Assembly (NCBI GenBank): GCA_964520325.1
Contig: CAZFOB010000002.1
Span: 186,001 to 250,000, forward strand
Length of the DNA: 64,000 bases
DNA from: CAZFOB01 sp964520325
Lineage (GTDB): Bacteria > Actinomycetota > JAICYB01
Direction of reading: 5' to 3'
Shown here: piece by piece, positions 1 through 9,898 of the stretch
Layout of the letters: the number at the start of each line of letters is the position of its first letter
Position numbering within the stretch: position 1 is the stretch's first letter
Position numbers and translations under genes: made by a program
Notes under the pieces: model-generated
The model's database searches: none
What the model saw: only the letters and a program-made list of their open reading frames with translations
Told to the model about the DNA's origin: nothing

Positions 1-32
1 GGCCTATTCTCGCGGTTCGGCGGAGGTCCGTT

Positions 33-590
33 TCAGTCTGGTGGTCCGGTCGCCGGACGCAGGACCAGACCCAAACCCAGAGCCGCCCCCGCGCCGGCGA
101 AACTGACGATCGCGTCATCGATGTCGAAGGTGCGCCCAACGATCACGAGGCCCTGCACCAATTCGAGGCCGAACGCGAACGAGGCCACGACGATCCCGAC
201 GACCACCACGTTGAACCATCTTCGGACGACGAGCGGAACGAGTACCCCGAGCGGCATGAAGAGTACGATGTTCGCCAGCGCATCGCGGCCGCCGAGACGG
301 ACCTGCAGTTCATTCTTGGAGCGAAGGAACCCGAGGGTGCCCTCGAACGGGATCCAATTGCCGCGCTCGAGCATCCGTTCCAAGGAAACGTCCACCTGAA
401 GCGGCCACAACGTGATGAGCACGCACCCGAGCGCGTACGCGAGCACGAGCAACTGCGCCGTGTACACCACACGCTGTCGCAACGCTCGGCGTGCACTCCT
501 GGTCGCGACGAGCGCGATCACCGCTCCCGCCGCCGGGAGCAGCCAGATGATGGCGAGAGGCCTGGTGAACGTGAGCCCGCCTTGAAGCAT
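33..590 (-). CDS. VanZ-like membrane protein
   Basis: A 185-residue integral membrane protein with about four hydrophobic segments. It carries VanZ-family signatures: NWIPFE in a loop, then NIVLFMPLGVLVP, then ELVQ followed by R-FDIDD near the C-terminus. VanZ-like proteins are membrane proteins of mostly unknown function, named after a teicoplanin-resistance accessory gene. I placed the start at the ATG at 590 rather than at 695, because the longer form would run into the dehydrogenase gene and adds only low-complexity arginine-rich sequence. It lies 25 bases after the dehydrogenase stop and is probably co-transcribed. Family call is firm; function is unknown. Confidence 0.75.
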   Translation of the reverse strand: MLQGGLTFTRPLAIIWLLPAAGAVIALVATRSARRALRQRVVYTAQLLVLAYALGCVLITLWPLQVDVSLERMLERGNWIPFEGTLGFLRSKNELQVRLGGRDALANIVLFMPLGVLVPLVVRRWFNVVVVGIVVASFAFGLELVQGLVIVGRTFDIDDAIVSFAGAGAALGLGLVLRPATGPPD

Positions 591-615
591 CCACAGATGA
601 TGCCTACAAGCGCCG

Positions 616-1659
616 TCAGGCGAGTGGAGGTCCCGGTGGCATGCCGTCCTGACCCCGCCACGTCTCGATGAACCGCTCTGCCATCGCGCACGCACCCTCG
701 AAGGGTCCGCGCGAGTAGGCGCAGGCCTCCGACGTCAGTGCAGTGATGCGCTTCTCGACGGTCGCGAACAGCTCGGTGACATCCTTCGCGCCCGACGAGT
801 ATCCGATCGTCGCACCCGCGTTGCACACGAAGTCGGGCAGGTACCGGATACGCCGTTCGCGCAACGTTGTGATGGCGTCCGAGGTGTACGGAACGTTCGC
901 TGCCGGAGCGATCCAACGCGTCTTGAGCCTTTCCGCGATCCGCGAAGTGATGACGCCCGTTCGTGCTCCGGGCACGAGCACATCGGCGTCGACATCGAAC
1001 AGCGAGCTCGGATGGGCATCCGTTCGTCCACCCACGTGGTGAACGACGTCGTCCCCGTACGTTTCGCGAAGCGACAGCAGCAACTCGATGTCGAGACCGC
1101 CGGGGTCGAACACGCAGCCCGACAACGAGGACACGGCGACCACCCGTCCACCCCGACGGACGATCTCTTTGGCCGCTCCCCCGCCCACCTTTCCAAAGCC
1201 CTCGATCGCAAAGGGGACGAGCTCGAGCGACCCAAGGGCAACCTCCGCTGCCACAGCGATCCCGAACCCGGTGACGAGATCCTCGACAGGTACCCCGGCC
1301 ACCGAAGCCGTCATGATGCTCGGCTCGGCCTCCGGGTTGCGCAGCGAGGCAAAGTCCTCCTCTGAGGTGCCCAGGTCTGCTGCCGTGAGAAAGGTCAAAG
1401 ATTCCACCAGCGGCCTGATCTCTTCGCAATACGCTGCCATCAGTCGGACGCGGTCCTGTGGACCGCCACGCACGGCACCTTTCGCGCCCCCGAGCGGACG
1501 CTCGAGCACTCCGAATTTGTACGTCATCGCTCTGGCGAGCAACGCCGCTTCCTCCTCGGTCACGTCGGGGGCAAAGCGAGTGCCGCCGGCTGAGGTCCGA
1601 GCATCGTCGAAGTCGAACGCAACGAATGCGTCAAGAGACTCAAGCCGGTGAAGCCTCAC
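616..1659 (-). CDS. Glu/Leu/Phe/Val dehydrogenase family protein
   Basis: An NAD(P)-dependent amino-acid dehydrogenase of 347 residues, expected to deaminate an amino acid oxidatively or run the reverse. Visible motifs: YKFGVLERPLGGAKGAVRG (the two conserved lysines), AADLGTSEED (the aspartate region) and GFGKVGGGAA (Rossmann loop). The GTG at 1659 is preferred because it overlaps the upstream stop as GTGA. The length is nearer to Leu/Phe dehydrogenases (350-370) than to hexameric glutamate dehydrogenases (over 410). The substrate cannot be assigned from the sequence. Confidence 0.85.
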   Translation of the reverse strand: MRLHRLESLDAFVAFDFDDARTSAGGTRFAPDVTEEEAALLARAMTYKFGVLERPLGGAKGAVRGGPQDRVRLMAAYCEEIRPLVESLTFLTAADLGTSEEDFASLRNPEAEPSIMTASVAGVPVEDLVTGFGIAVAAEVALGSLELVPFAIEGFGKVGGGAAKEIVRRGGRVVAVSSLSGCVFDPGGLDIELLLSLRETYGDDVVHHVGGRTDAHPSSLFDVDADVLVPGARTGVITSRIAERLKTRWIAPAANVPYTSDAITTLRERRIRYLPDFVCNAGATIGYSSGAKDVTELFATVEKRITALTSEACAYSRGPFEGACAMAERFIETWRGQDGMPPGPPLA

Positions 1660-1943
1660 GCGAGTCCCCCACTGGCGCAGACCTCGTTGCCCCCAGATTC
1701 GGCGGTAACGATCCGGCCCGCGGCCTGCTCGTTGAACTGCTCCGAGATCCACCTCACGCGCAGCGCCATCACGCCAACAAGCCTCGCCACCGATTCCGAA
1801 CTTGACGTGCGAACGGTTCCCTTTGGGCTTTGGTTCATCACTGCGCGAACGAGAACAAGAAGGGCCGTGGGGCTCTTGACCGTAGCCGAATCCAGCGCGT
1901 GGACTTGTTCACCCGACCTTTTTTTAGGCCGAATCCGTGCCAT
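1656..1943 (-). CDS. Small hypothetical protein coupled to the dehydrogenase
   Basis: A 95-residue reading frame starting at ATG 1943 with GAGG a few bases upstream and ending in a GTGA overlap with the dehydrogenase. The N-terminal third is basic; the middle reads MALRVRWISEQFNEQAAG. No family recognised. An internal ATG at 1838 would give a 60-residue product. Support is positional (Shine-Dalgarno, stop-start overlap), not homology, so it could be spurious. Confidence 0.45.
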   Translation of the reverse strand: MARIRPKKRSGEQVHALDSATVKSPTALLVLVRAVMNQSPKGTVRTSSSESVARLVGVMALRVRWISEQFNEQAAGRIVTAESGGNEVCASGGLA

Positions 1944-1993
1944 TGCGCCTCACATCTGCAAGAGAAACATCGGGACGAACACGTGCGAGCGAT

Positions 1994-4900
1994 TCACCGC
2001 GCTTGAGAAGCGCAGGCAGATTGTAGGAGCCGATGTCGCGCGTCTTGAATCTCGTCGAGACCGCGCTTACAGCCTGTTTCCTCGAAAATCTGTCGCGCTC
2101 GCTCGAAGTGATCCTCCGATCGTTCGGCGTCCAGCGCTCCAAGACTCACGTAAACGCGACCTTCCTCTAAACGAAGACCCATCTGACCAGCCGCCCCACC
2201 GAGTGCACTGAGGCGTTCAAGCACGGGTTCGCCAAACGAACCCAAGATCTCGAGCATCTGGCGCTCGGCACTCAGGGCAACGACTTTGTCCAGCGTCCCA
2301 ACGCTCGCAAGCACGTCCTTCGCGCGTTGACGCGCACCATCGGCGTCCCGCTCAAGCCACGCCAGGTTGGCGAGCGAGCAGTCGACAAGCATCCGTTCGG
2401 ATGCTCTTTCGTGGCCCTCTGATTCTTGTCGAAGTTGAAGGAGCCGACTCTTCGCCTTGAGGTGCTCTCCTCGTAGAGCTTCGCCGGTCGCAAGGACTCG
2501 AGAAGCGACCGAGCGCTCCCAAGTCCTGGTCTCCCCGACCGCTGTAAGTACGCCATTCGCTAGTTCTTCGGCCGTCTCTGGGTCACCCAACTCAATACGG
2601 ATGCATGCCAGGTTGCACATAACTCCATTCAGGGAAGAAGCAGGCATCGTATTCATTAGATCGGAGCCCACTTTCAACCCGTAATCAAGCTCTCCCACAA
2701 GTTCAGCCACGCTGATGAGATTGACGCCGGCTTCGATTCGTTGAGCCCCGAGATGAAGTCGCGCAGAGGTGTCGTACACCTGCTTTTGCAGTTCGAACGC
2801 CTCACGCACACAGCCCTTGAGCATGCAAACGATCGCTACGTGTCGTCGCGCGCTAAGTTGATCACATACTCGACCGACTTGGTCACTTAGGGTTTGAGCT
2901 CGGAGAGCCCAGAACTCCGCTTCGTCCAAGCTTCCTTTCGTGGCATGCGTACCAGCGATTAAGGAAGCCACCTGGAACGCACTGTCTGGATCGAGCGCAG
3001 TGAACTCTCCAATCTCACGGATGCTGTCATCCACGAGGGCAAGGTCGCCGTGCGCTAAACCGAGACCTCCTCGCAGAACAAGCGCCCTCACTCTTTCCTT
3101 TCCATCGATCTCGTTTGAAAGGCAGCTCGACAAGATGCGCTTCGCTTCCGACACTTTCCCGAGCGCAACCAATCGCTCCGCCTTCGCGAGCATCAAGGCG
3201 GCTTGCCCATGACCCTTCTCAAGTCCAATCGCGACATCAACTAGTCGAATCGAGTCGCGAACATCGCCCAACGACCATTGTACTTCCGCCTGCTTCATGC
3301 TAATTCGCAAGCGATCCGCGATCGGACCTTCGTCCTCCAATTCGTCGAGACAGCGCTGGAACAAGGCTTTAGCATCCGGCAGCCGGTACACCATGGCCAG
3401 CCTGTTCCCTAGCTGCTCTAGGGACGAGATCGCACTGTTCATGTCCCCAGCTGCCAAGTAATAACCAGCTAGAACCTCCGCGTCTCGCTCAAGATCAAAC
3501 GCGCCCCAACTTTCGAGCGCTTGGGCCGCATGAGCGTTCAAGCGTCGATAACGGCTTGGGGTCAGAGTCGACAAGACAGCTTCTCGTATCAAACCGTGGC
3601 GAAACGTGTATCCCGCAGGTTCCCGACCGAACTCTCGTATCACGTCCGCACGGAGCAGAGCGCTAAGAGCTCGATTGAAGTCGCATGTCGGATTCATCTC
3701 CACTAACACATCTCTCGCGAAACGGCGACCAAGCACAGCTGCAGATTGAAGGAGAGACCGGCTCTCGATAGGGAGCGCGTCGATACGCGACAAAAGTAGC
3801 GCCTCTAATGCGCCCGGCAGCGCTCCCGAAATGTCATCGAGATGTGGCATCTCCGGTGCCTGTACCAGCGCTGCATAAAGCTCTTCGACATAGAGCGGAT
3901 TCCCCTCGGCTCTTTGAACAATAAGTTCGCGTAACGAATCCGCGAGCACGCAACTGGAATCCATACCATCCAAAAGTTCCTGGCAGTCCGCCGGGGCAAG
4001 GCTTGACAGCTCAATCTCTACGCACCTGCTCCGCAGACTTGCAAGTGCTGTTGAACGGGCCTCCCAACCCGGAGACCGAACATCTGGGCGCATCGTGAAC
4101 AAGAGCGCAATCGGTGCAGCTTCCACGCTCTCAAGCAAGGCTTTCGCCAATTCTGCCGATGCCGTACTCGCACAACCAAAGTTGTCTATCGCAAGTACAA
4201 CTGGCTGTGTTCGCGCAATCGCCACTAACCAATCTGAGTAGCTCCTCCAAAGACCGGCAGATAGCGCAGCCTGAGGCAAACCATCAAGACGCCGATGTAG
4301 CTTGCCCGTGAGCTCGACTCCGAGGAGACGCGCCAAGTACCCCGCAACGTCTTCAAACCGATCACCGAAAAGGGCTCCGCCACGGGTCACCAGCCGAACG
4401 CGCGTCTCGATTGGACTTGCCCGTTGAGCAATACCTAACCAACCACGCAAAGCTTGCACGAAGGGTTCGAAGGGCAACCGATGGTCCATAGGATCGCAGA
4501 AACCCTCCAGCCAAAGAACATCGGATGACGTTCTCGCACGAGCCTCCGACATGAGGCGCGACTTGCCGAGACCTCCTTCACCCAAAACAAAGCAGATCTG
4601 GCCGCGGCCTTCTTGGAGTTCGTCGACCATCGATGAAATCGCGCGTAACTCTCGTGACCGACCGACAAACGGTGACCCGTAGCGAATGTGAGGCTCGGTC
4701 TGCTCAGCCGATAGTTCAAAGGCCTCGACAGGCACGGTTCGCCCGCGAATGGCTATCGGACCCATGCGTCGTAACGCGAAGCGCCCCTCTAGGAGCGCAG
4801 CAACGGAACCGCCAACCAGGACCGTGCCTGGGCGAGCTGCCGATTGAAGGCGCGCAGCTACGTTGACCGGATCACCTAGGGCCGTAGTTAGAGGATCGTT

Positions 4901-5320
4901 TCCACCAACTAGTCCAACAGCAACACGGCCTCGATTCACACCGACACGTACTTGGAAATTCGTTATGCCCCAAGCTTCTCTAACCTCAGAGGAGTACTGG
5001 GCAATGACCTTCCGAATCTCTAAGGCCGCCCGCGCAGCGCGCTCCGTGTCATCTTCTCGCGCAGTCTCGATCCCGAAGAACGCTGCGATGCCGTCCCCCA
5101 TCAGCGCACGCACGGCGCCCCCGAATCCTTCAACCGCTTCGCACATGCGACCGACGCATTCGCCGATGAGTGCTTTTACCTCAGCAGGAGCGAGTCGTTC
5201 TCCCAGCGCAGTGGAGCCAACAATGTCCGCGAACAGAGCGGTCACGGGCCGAACTTCATCCTCGTCCAACGAGGGACCGCCTCGTAGCAGTCCCGACTCA
5301 CGAGGATCGCTGGTCCCCAA
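1994..5320 (-). CDS. Class III adenylate/guanylate cyclase-AAA ATPase-TPR regulator
   Basis: A 1108-residue protein in three parts. Residues 20-210 form a class III nucleotide cyclase domain: metal aspartates D32 (in LFADIVGST) and D76 (in LMGDGIAAFFG), and the GDPVNVAARL transition-state region. Residues 225-550 form a STAND/AAA-type ATPase with Walker A GEGGLGKSR. The remaining ~550 residues are helical TPR-like repeats. The core catalytic residues seem present, so it may be active. Such fusions are common in actinobacteria and are usually read as signal-responsive regulators; the ligand is unknown. The start is TTG at 5320 behind GGGGAG. GC looks lower than in neighbouring housekeeping genes. 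Confidence 0.85.
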   Translation of the reverse strand: MGTSDPRESGLLRGGPSLDEDEVRPVTALFADIVGSTALGERLAPAEVKALIGECVGRMCEAVEGFGGAVRALMGDGIAAFFGIETAREDDTERAARAALEIRKVIAQYSSEVREAWGITNFQVRVGVNRGRVAVGLVGGNDPLTTALGDPVNVAARLQSAARPGTVLVGGSVAALLEGRFALRRMGPIAIRGRTVPVEAFELSAEQTEPHIRYGSPFVGRSRELRAISSMVDELQEGRGQICFVLGEGGLGKSRLMSEARARTSSDVLWLEGFCDPMDHRLPFEPFVQALRGWLGIAQRASPIETRVRLVTRGGALFGDRFEDVAGYLARLLGVELTGKLHRRLDGLPQAALSAGLWRSYSDWLVAIARTQPVVLAIDNFGCASTASAELAKALLESVEAAPIALLFTMRPDVRSPGWEARSTALASLRSRCVEIELSSLAPADCQELLDGMDSSCVLADSLRELIVQRAEGNPLYVEELYAALVQAPEMPHLDDISGALPGALEALLLSRIDALPIESRSLLQSAAVLGRRFARDVLVEMNPTCDFNRALSALLRADVIREFGREPAGYTFRHGLIREAVLSTLTPSRYRRLNAHAAQALESWGAFDLERDAEVLAGYYLAAGDMNSAISSLEQLGNRLAMVYRLPDAKALFQRCLDELEDEGPIADRLRISMKQAEVQWSLGDVRDSIRLVDVAIGLEKGHGQAALMLAKAERLVALGKVSEAKRILSSCLSNEIDGKERVRALVLRGGLGLAHGDLALVDDSIREIGEFTALDPDSAFQVASLIAGTHATKGSLDEAEFWALRAQTLSDQVGRVCDQLSARRHVAIVCMLKGCVREAFELQKQVYDTSARLHLGAQRIEAGVNLISVAELVGELDYGLKVGSDLMNTMPASSLNGVMCNLACIRIELGDPETAEELANGVLTAVGETRTWERSVASRVLATGEALRGEHLKAKSRLLQLRQESEGHERASERMLVDCSLANLAWLERDADGARQRAKDVLASVGTLDKVVALSAERQMLEILGSFGEPVLERLSALGGAAGQMGLRLEEGRVYVSLGALDAERSEDHFERARQIFEETGCKRGLDEIQDARHRLLQSACASQAR

Positions 5321-5460
5321 CCGATCTCCCCTCTGCTAGCGAGGAAGAATTGTGCACCCGAGCTGGCCGCCATGTCGAGTGCTGGTGAGGTATTCAGAGC
5401 TTTCTTGTAACCGAAGTATCTTCGTGTGGCGTGAGAGCACCCGAGTTACTGCTAGCAGTC

Positions 5461-6111
5461 TCAATCAGCCGTCGGGGACGAACTCGTGACGCGCACCGCG
5501 AGGTCATCAAGACGCCCGAGAGCGCGAACGGTCTCCTCGTAAGTAACCCGCGATCGGGCAAAATCCTCGAACTCGCGCTTGACCAGGCCAAGAACGGCGA
5601 CCATCGCTATGAAGGTTGGCCATGCCAACCGCTCCACAACTAGAACCGTTAGCCCAGAAGCACTAATAAGCACACCAAGGAGCAACCACCAAGTCCTCCA
5701 GTCGCGCTGATCGTAGAGGGGCACGCCATTAGAGATCACTCTCCTGCAAGTTTCGCTTGCCGCATACGCTGCGGTGCCAAACAAGCAGAGGGCAAGAGCG
5801 AGTGCTGAGTTCGCGGTTCGGATGTGCGTCAGGCTCAGAGCGCCAAAGCAGACCGCGTACCAAAAGCTTTGCAGCCAGGCTTCGGTCCACGATCGGCGTG
5901 CCACTTGGACAACCAGTCCGAGACAGATGGGTCCTAGGGCCACTAACCCCAAAGGCCAGCTTTCAACCTGCGTTCCGGAGATAATCACGGCCGGGACGAG
6001 AGCCGAAGCGATCGGAACCAAGACACGCTCGGGCAGTTTGATCGGGAAGGCTGTGCTTACCGCATAGCTGACACTTGCGACAACATAGCCGCCCTCGATC
6101 GCGCTAATCAT
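5461..6111 (-). CDS. Multi-spanning membrane protein of unknown function
   Basis: A 216-residue protein with about five to six hydrophobic segments and a polar C-terminal tail (from about residue 175). Its start overlaps the HD-GYP stop as ATGA, so the two are translationally coupled and probably work together. The general form resembles the N-terminal membrane half of the HD-GYP partner, but no family motif was recognised. A sensory or partner subunit role is inference only. Confidence 0.6.
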   Translation of the reverse strand: MISAIEGGYVVASVSYAVSTAFPIKLPERVLVPIASALVPAVIISGTQVESWPLGLVALGPICLGLVVQVARRSWTEAWLQSFWYAVCFGALSLTHIRTANSALALALCLFGTAAYAASETCRRVISNGVPLYDQRDWRTWWLLLGVLISASGLTVLVVERLAWPTFIAMVAVLGLVKREFEDFARSRVTYEETVRALGRLDDLAVRVTSSSPTAD

Positions 6112-7451
6112 CCAGCCGCTACTAGTTTCGCTCTTGCCGATGTAACCGATCGAACAGAGTTGGATCGGTCAAGGATCTCCCCGCTATCGATTAGCTGCGC
6201 AAGTACCCGTATGACACCTGGGTCGTGCTGGTCTCCCGCTGTGCGGCTAAGTTCCGAAAACGCATCCTGAAACGACATTCTGCGGCGATAAGGCCGATCA
6301 CTCGTCAGCGCCTCGAACGCATCGGCAACGGCCAGAACACGCGCGTCAAACGGGATCTCAGCTCCCGCCAGGCGTTCCGGATACCCGTGCCCGTCCATTC
6401 TCTCATGGTGATACCGAATCTCAGGACAAAGATCGGCAAAGACGCCTATCTGGCCGACGGTCTCCGCACCGATCTCAGGGTGTTTCATAATCGCGGCGTA
6501 TTCGTCGCGCGTCAGCGCGCCCGGCTTGCTGAGGATTCGGGAGGGGACAGCCACCTTTCCGACGTCGTGCAAGAGCGCGGCGTACCAACGATGCTCGATT
6601 CGATCCGTTGGCGTACCCAGCGCGCGATGCAGAGCAACAACGATCTCCGCCACGCGTTCAGAGTGACGTCGAGTGTGGGGATCCTTCTCTTCCACGCGAC
6701 GTGCGAATTGAACGATCGTCTCTCTCGTTTGAACGTCAAGCTCAAGTTTCGCCTGACGAACGATCCTGAGGCTCACGATAGGCATAAAGAGGAAAGCGAC
6801 GGACAAAAACCCAAACTGACCATAAAGTGAAGCAACCATCAGTGCGACAAGTGCGAACGCCAAGGAATGCGGAACAGTCCACATCATGCCTCTGGCTATC
6901 TCATGCCATGCCATCTTTTGCTCCAGGGCGACGACGCCGACCACTAAGATGTGGTTCATCAACACCTCAACGATTGCGGCGGCGGCGGCGCCCACAAACA
7001 GCCAATAAACGCCATCACCGAATGAGCGGACCGCAAGAAAGGCAACCGCAGCTGCTCCGACGTAAAGAGCCTCTTGCGCCGAGTTGAAAAGAGTCTTGAG
7101 TAGATCTCGCTGACCGGATCTAAGTAGCGGGAGGGCGGGCAAGAAAGCGACCGCGACGGCAACTGATGGATTGCCTATGAATGCGATTGTCAAGAGCACT
7201 ACGAAACCCGGCGACAACTTGGGACCCCGAGGCCTTTCATCAGCAACCAGAGAAAGGCGTCGGACAGGAACCTCTACTTGGCTCCAGCATGCAAGGAGAT
7301 GGACGAGCCAAAAGAACGCGACTTCGGCGAGCGGGGGTGAACCCCATCGCGAGAAAGTCCATCCCACCAAGGCAATAGCCATGACAAGCGTCGTCGCAAC
7401 ATACAAACGAACACGATTAGGCTTGCCCCGCCCGTTCTGCTCTGCTCGCAC
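6108..7451 (-). CDS. Membrane-anchored HD-GYP domain protein
   Basis: A 447-residue protein. About the first 220 residues hold six or more transmembrane segments; residues 240-430 form an HD-GYP domain with ALLHDVGK, KHPEIGAET, then HHERMDGHGYPERL, DAFEALTSDRPYR. HD-GYP proteins usually hydrolyse cyclic di-GMP, although some are inactive or act on other dinucleotides. The key HD and GYP residues are present. The membrane region reads as a 7TM-like sensor. Start is GTG at 7451; it leads a two-gene operon. Confidence 0.85.
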   Translation of the reverse strand: MRAEQNGRGKPNRVRLYVATTLVMAIALVGWTFSRWGSPPLAEVAFFWLVHLLACWSQVEVPVRRLSLVADERPRGPKLSPGFVVLLTIAFIGNPSVAVAVAFLPALPLLRSGQRDLLKTLFNSAQEALYVGAAAVAFLAVRSFGDGVYWLFVGAAAAAIVEVLMNHILVVGVVALEQKMAWHEIARGMMWTVPHSLAFALVALMVASLYGQFGFLSVAFLFMPIVSLRIVRQAKLELDVQTRETIVQFARRVEEKDPHTRRHSERVAEIVVALHRALGTPTDRIEHRWYAALLHDVGKVAVPSRILSKPGALTRDEYAAIMKHPEIGAETVGQIGVFADLCPEIRYHHERMDGHGYPERLAGAEIPFDARVLAVADAFEALTSDRPYRRRMSFQDAFSELSRTAGDQHDPGVIRVLAQLIDSGEILDRSNSVRSVTSARAKLVAAG

Positions 7452-7877
7452 CGCTCCGCTCCCTCAAGTCGGGAGGCGAACCCGGCCCGTTTACCACCGC
7501 CAGCCGCTAGCAAGTAGTGGAACACTCAAAAATGCTGCTGCGACAGTCGTCGCCAATGTCGCGATTTTCCGCCAGATCTTCTTGCGCTGTATCTCAAACA
7601 GCTCCCCTCAGAATGGTCTTCCCCACTCCGCTAGTGGTGAGGAGAAATCCGCTCCGCTGAGGGTTCGTTACAGCGCGGCTGACACGGTACAGGCCGGGTT
7701 CCCTGCCCCCCCTTCTCTGGTTCGCCCCAAGTAAGCAACAACCGCGCCAAAAGAGCGCGCAAAACTGGACCCCAACTATAGAACTTGCGATAACGCTTGT
7801 AAACAAATGAGCACTCCTGTGGTTCGGATCTATTTCCGCAGGTCAGGCCCTTTTGGTAGCCGTCGGGGCCTCCGCGT
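7452..7877. other. Intergenic region between divergent genes
   Basis: About 425 bases between the minus-strand HD-GYP operon and the plus-strand block starting near 7878. I see no convincing gene. Base composition is lower in GC than to the right of 7900, so this may mark the right edge of the low-GC block. It must hold promoters for both directions; an AT-richer stretch (7770-7810) is the likeliest place. Confidence 0.4.
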
Positions 7878-8525
7878 ATGCTCCCCCATATGGGCGAGGA
7901 GGAGGGGTGGGACCACCTTTATTCGTTCGAGCGCGACCTGGGTAAGCTTCTGGGCATCCGCGCTGCCCGACTGGTGCACGAACGCGGTCGGATCACAGAG
8001 ATCCACGTCGTTTCCGATGGTTCTAAACAACCGAAGCAGCTGATCCGCGACATCGAGACCCTCGGCCAGGCCCTCCACCAGTTGGAGGTCGACCGAAAGA
8101 CGGTCAGCATCTCGGAGTTCCCCGACGAGATCGCGCCCAGCCAGATGAGCATCTCCGTCCTCGAGGTCGGACCGGTCGCGGTGAGTACCGACGCCGGCGT
8201 TGCCACCTGCACGGTCGATGTGCGACGCGGGGAAGAAGTCTCGACCGCCACGGACACCGGCCCGGCCACAGAAGCAGGTCTGTACAAACTCATCGCGCGC
8301 ACCACGGTGCGCGCGGCCTCCGACCTCCTCAACTCCCCACTCGCCGCCGACGTTGAGAACGCATTCTTCCTTCCCGACTCCACCGTGGCGACGGTCGTAC
8401 TCCAGTTCGCCGATCTGGACGGAAACGCTGTCGTCGCGCCGGGAACCGCGGTGTCTCGTGGCGACAAGTATCGAACGATCGCGGTAGCCACTTTGGATGC
8501 GATCAAGCGTCACGACCGCGTTTGA
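7878..8525 (+). CDS. Conserved-looking hypothetical protein before ftcD
   Basis: A 215-residue soluble protein of two unequal halves. The first (to about residue 85) reads as an alpha/beta fold ending in VSISEFPDE; the second contains VLQFADLDGNAV. No family recognised. The stop overlaps the TTG start of the formimidoyltransferase (TTGA), so the two are coupled. An internal ATG at 7890 is an equally possible start. Codon use matches the neighbours. Confidence 0.65.
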   Translation: MLPHMGEEEGWDHLYSFERDLGKLLGIRAARLVHERGRITEIHVVSDGSKQPKQLIRDIETLGQALHQLEVDRKTVSISEFPDEIAPSQMSISVLEVGPVAVSTDAGVATCTVDVRRGEEVSTATDTGPATEAGLYKLIARTTVRAASDLLNSPLAADVENAFFLPDSTVATVVLQFADLDGNAVVAPGTAVSRGDKYRTIAVATLDAIKRHDRV

Positions 8526-9292
8526 CCGAGCAGACCCTGCTCGCGGTTCCCAACATCTCCGAGGGACGCAACCACGCGAAGGTCGATCGGGTCGCCGGGG
8601 AGATCGCCCTGCTCGACGTCCACTCCGATCCCGATCACCACCGAAGCGTCCTCACGTACGGAGGTGAGCCGGATCTGGTGATCGAGATGTGCTTCGCGAT
8701 GGTCGAACGCGCCGTGCTGGAGATCGACATCGCCGAGCACGTCGGCGCCCACCCGCGGTTCGGTGCAGTCGACATCCTTCCCTTCATCGGCCCGGTGTCC
8801 GAAGAGGAGATCAGCCGGTTCGCACAACGTATCTCGCACGGTCTCGGCATTCCCACATTCATGTACGGACGCGCGGCCCCGGATACACGATCTCTTCCCT
8901 CACTACGACGCGAACTGAAATTCGATAAGCCGGGAGGCCATGCGACCGCCGGTGTCGTCTGCATCGGACTCCGGGATCCGCTTATCGCCTTCAACGTCAA
9001 TCTCGATGCACCGATCGCGGACGCTCGGCGCGTCGCGCGGCAGATCCGGAGTCCAGATCTTCGAGCGCTGGCGTTCGAGCTCCCTTCGCGGCAACTCGTG
9101 CAGGTGTCCATGAACCTCGTCCAGCCCCTCCGGCTCGGCCCCCGTGCGGCATACGACCGCGTCGCCGCACTCACGAACCGGATCGTGGACGCCGAAGTGG
9201 TGGGACTCGTTCCGCAAGCCACGCTTCCAGATCTCGCCGGCATCCCTCTCCGTGTGCCGGCCAGAAGCATCGAGAGCGTTTTGTCCGGATAG
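8522..9292 (+). CDS. ftcD: Glutamate formimidoyltransferase, single domain
   Basis: Transfers the formimino group from formimino-glutamate to tetrahydrofolate in histidine degradation. The 256 residues match only the transferase part: LLAVPNISEGR at the N-terminus, then HVGAHPRFGAVDILPF and NVNLDAP. The cyclodeaminase domain of the mammalian bifunctional enzyme is absent. The start is TTG in a TTGA overlap with the upstream gene. No other histidine-utilisation gene is visible, so pathway use is uncertain. Confidence 0.85.
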   Translation: MTEQTLLAVPNISEGRNHAKVDRVAGEIALLDVHSDPDHHRSVLTYGGEPDLVIEMCFAMVERAVLEIDIAEHVGAHPRFGAVDILPFIGPVSEEEISRFAQRISHGLGIPTFMYGRAAPDTRSLPSLRRELKFDKPGGHATAGVVCIGLRDPLIAFNVNLDAPIADARRVARQIRSPDLRALAFELPSRQLVQVSMNLVQPLRLGPRAAYDRVAALTNRIVDAEVVGLVPQATLPDLAGIPLRVPARSIESVLSG

Positions 9293-9301
9293 CATCTGCT
9301 C

Positions 9302-9898
9302 GTGAACCGCAAGTGGCTCATCCCGGTCGCCATCATCGGCGGCCTCCTTCTCGTGATCGTGCTGCCGCTCATCGGGTCGTACAACGGTCTGGTCGAGCGC
9401 GACGCCCGCGTCGATCAGTCATTCGCCGACCTCGACACGCAGCTGCAACGTCGAAACGATCTGATCCCGAACCTCGTCAGTGCGGTGAGGGCCGCCCTCA
9501 AGCAGGAACAGGCCGTGTTCGTCGAGATCGCGCGCGCCCGCTCACGCTACGGGGGCGCCAACACCATCGACGACAAGGCCGAGGCGAACAACGACCTTCA
9601 GAGCGCACTCTCGCGACTGCTCGTCATCGTTGAGAACAATCCGACGCTCCGCAGCAACGACAACATCCAGGACCTCATGACACAGCTCGAGGGCACCGAG
9701 AACCGCGTCGCACAAGCGCGCCGCGAATACAACGGCATCACGACCGACTTCAACGTGTTCGTCCGCCGGTTCCCGCGCAGCATCATCGCGGGCCTGTTCG
9801 GCTTCGATCCCAAGCCGCTCTTCGAGGCCACCCCAGAGGACCGCGAGGCACCCGGCGTCGACCTCGACGACGCATTCACGCCTGCCCCGTCCGGGTGA
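9302..9898 (+). CDS. lemA: LemA family protein
   Basis: A 198-residue single-pass membrane protein: an N-terminal anchor (residues 5-26), then a long helical region beginning YNGLVERDARVDQSFADLD with QRRNDLIPNLV and RREYNGITTDFN, the typical LemA signature. LemA proteins are membrane-linked four-helix bundles of poorly known function, often encoded beside TPM-domain proteins, as here. Start is GTG at 9302; the stop overlaps the next GTG (GTGA). Confidence 0.9.
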   Translation: MNRKWLIPVAIIGGLLLVIVLPLIGSYNGLVERDARVDQSFADLDTQLQRRNDLIPNLVSAVRAALKQEQAVFVEIARARSRYGGANTIDDKAEANNDLQSALSRLLVIVENNPTLRSNDNIQDLMTQLEGTENRVAQARREYNGITTDFNVFVRRFPRSIIAGLFGFDPKPLFEATPEDREAPGVDLDDAFTPAPSG

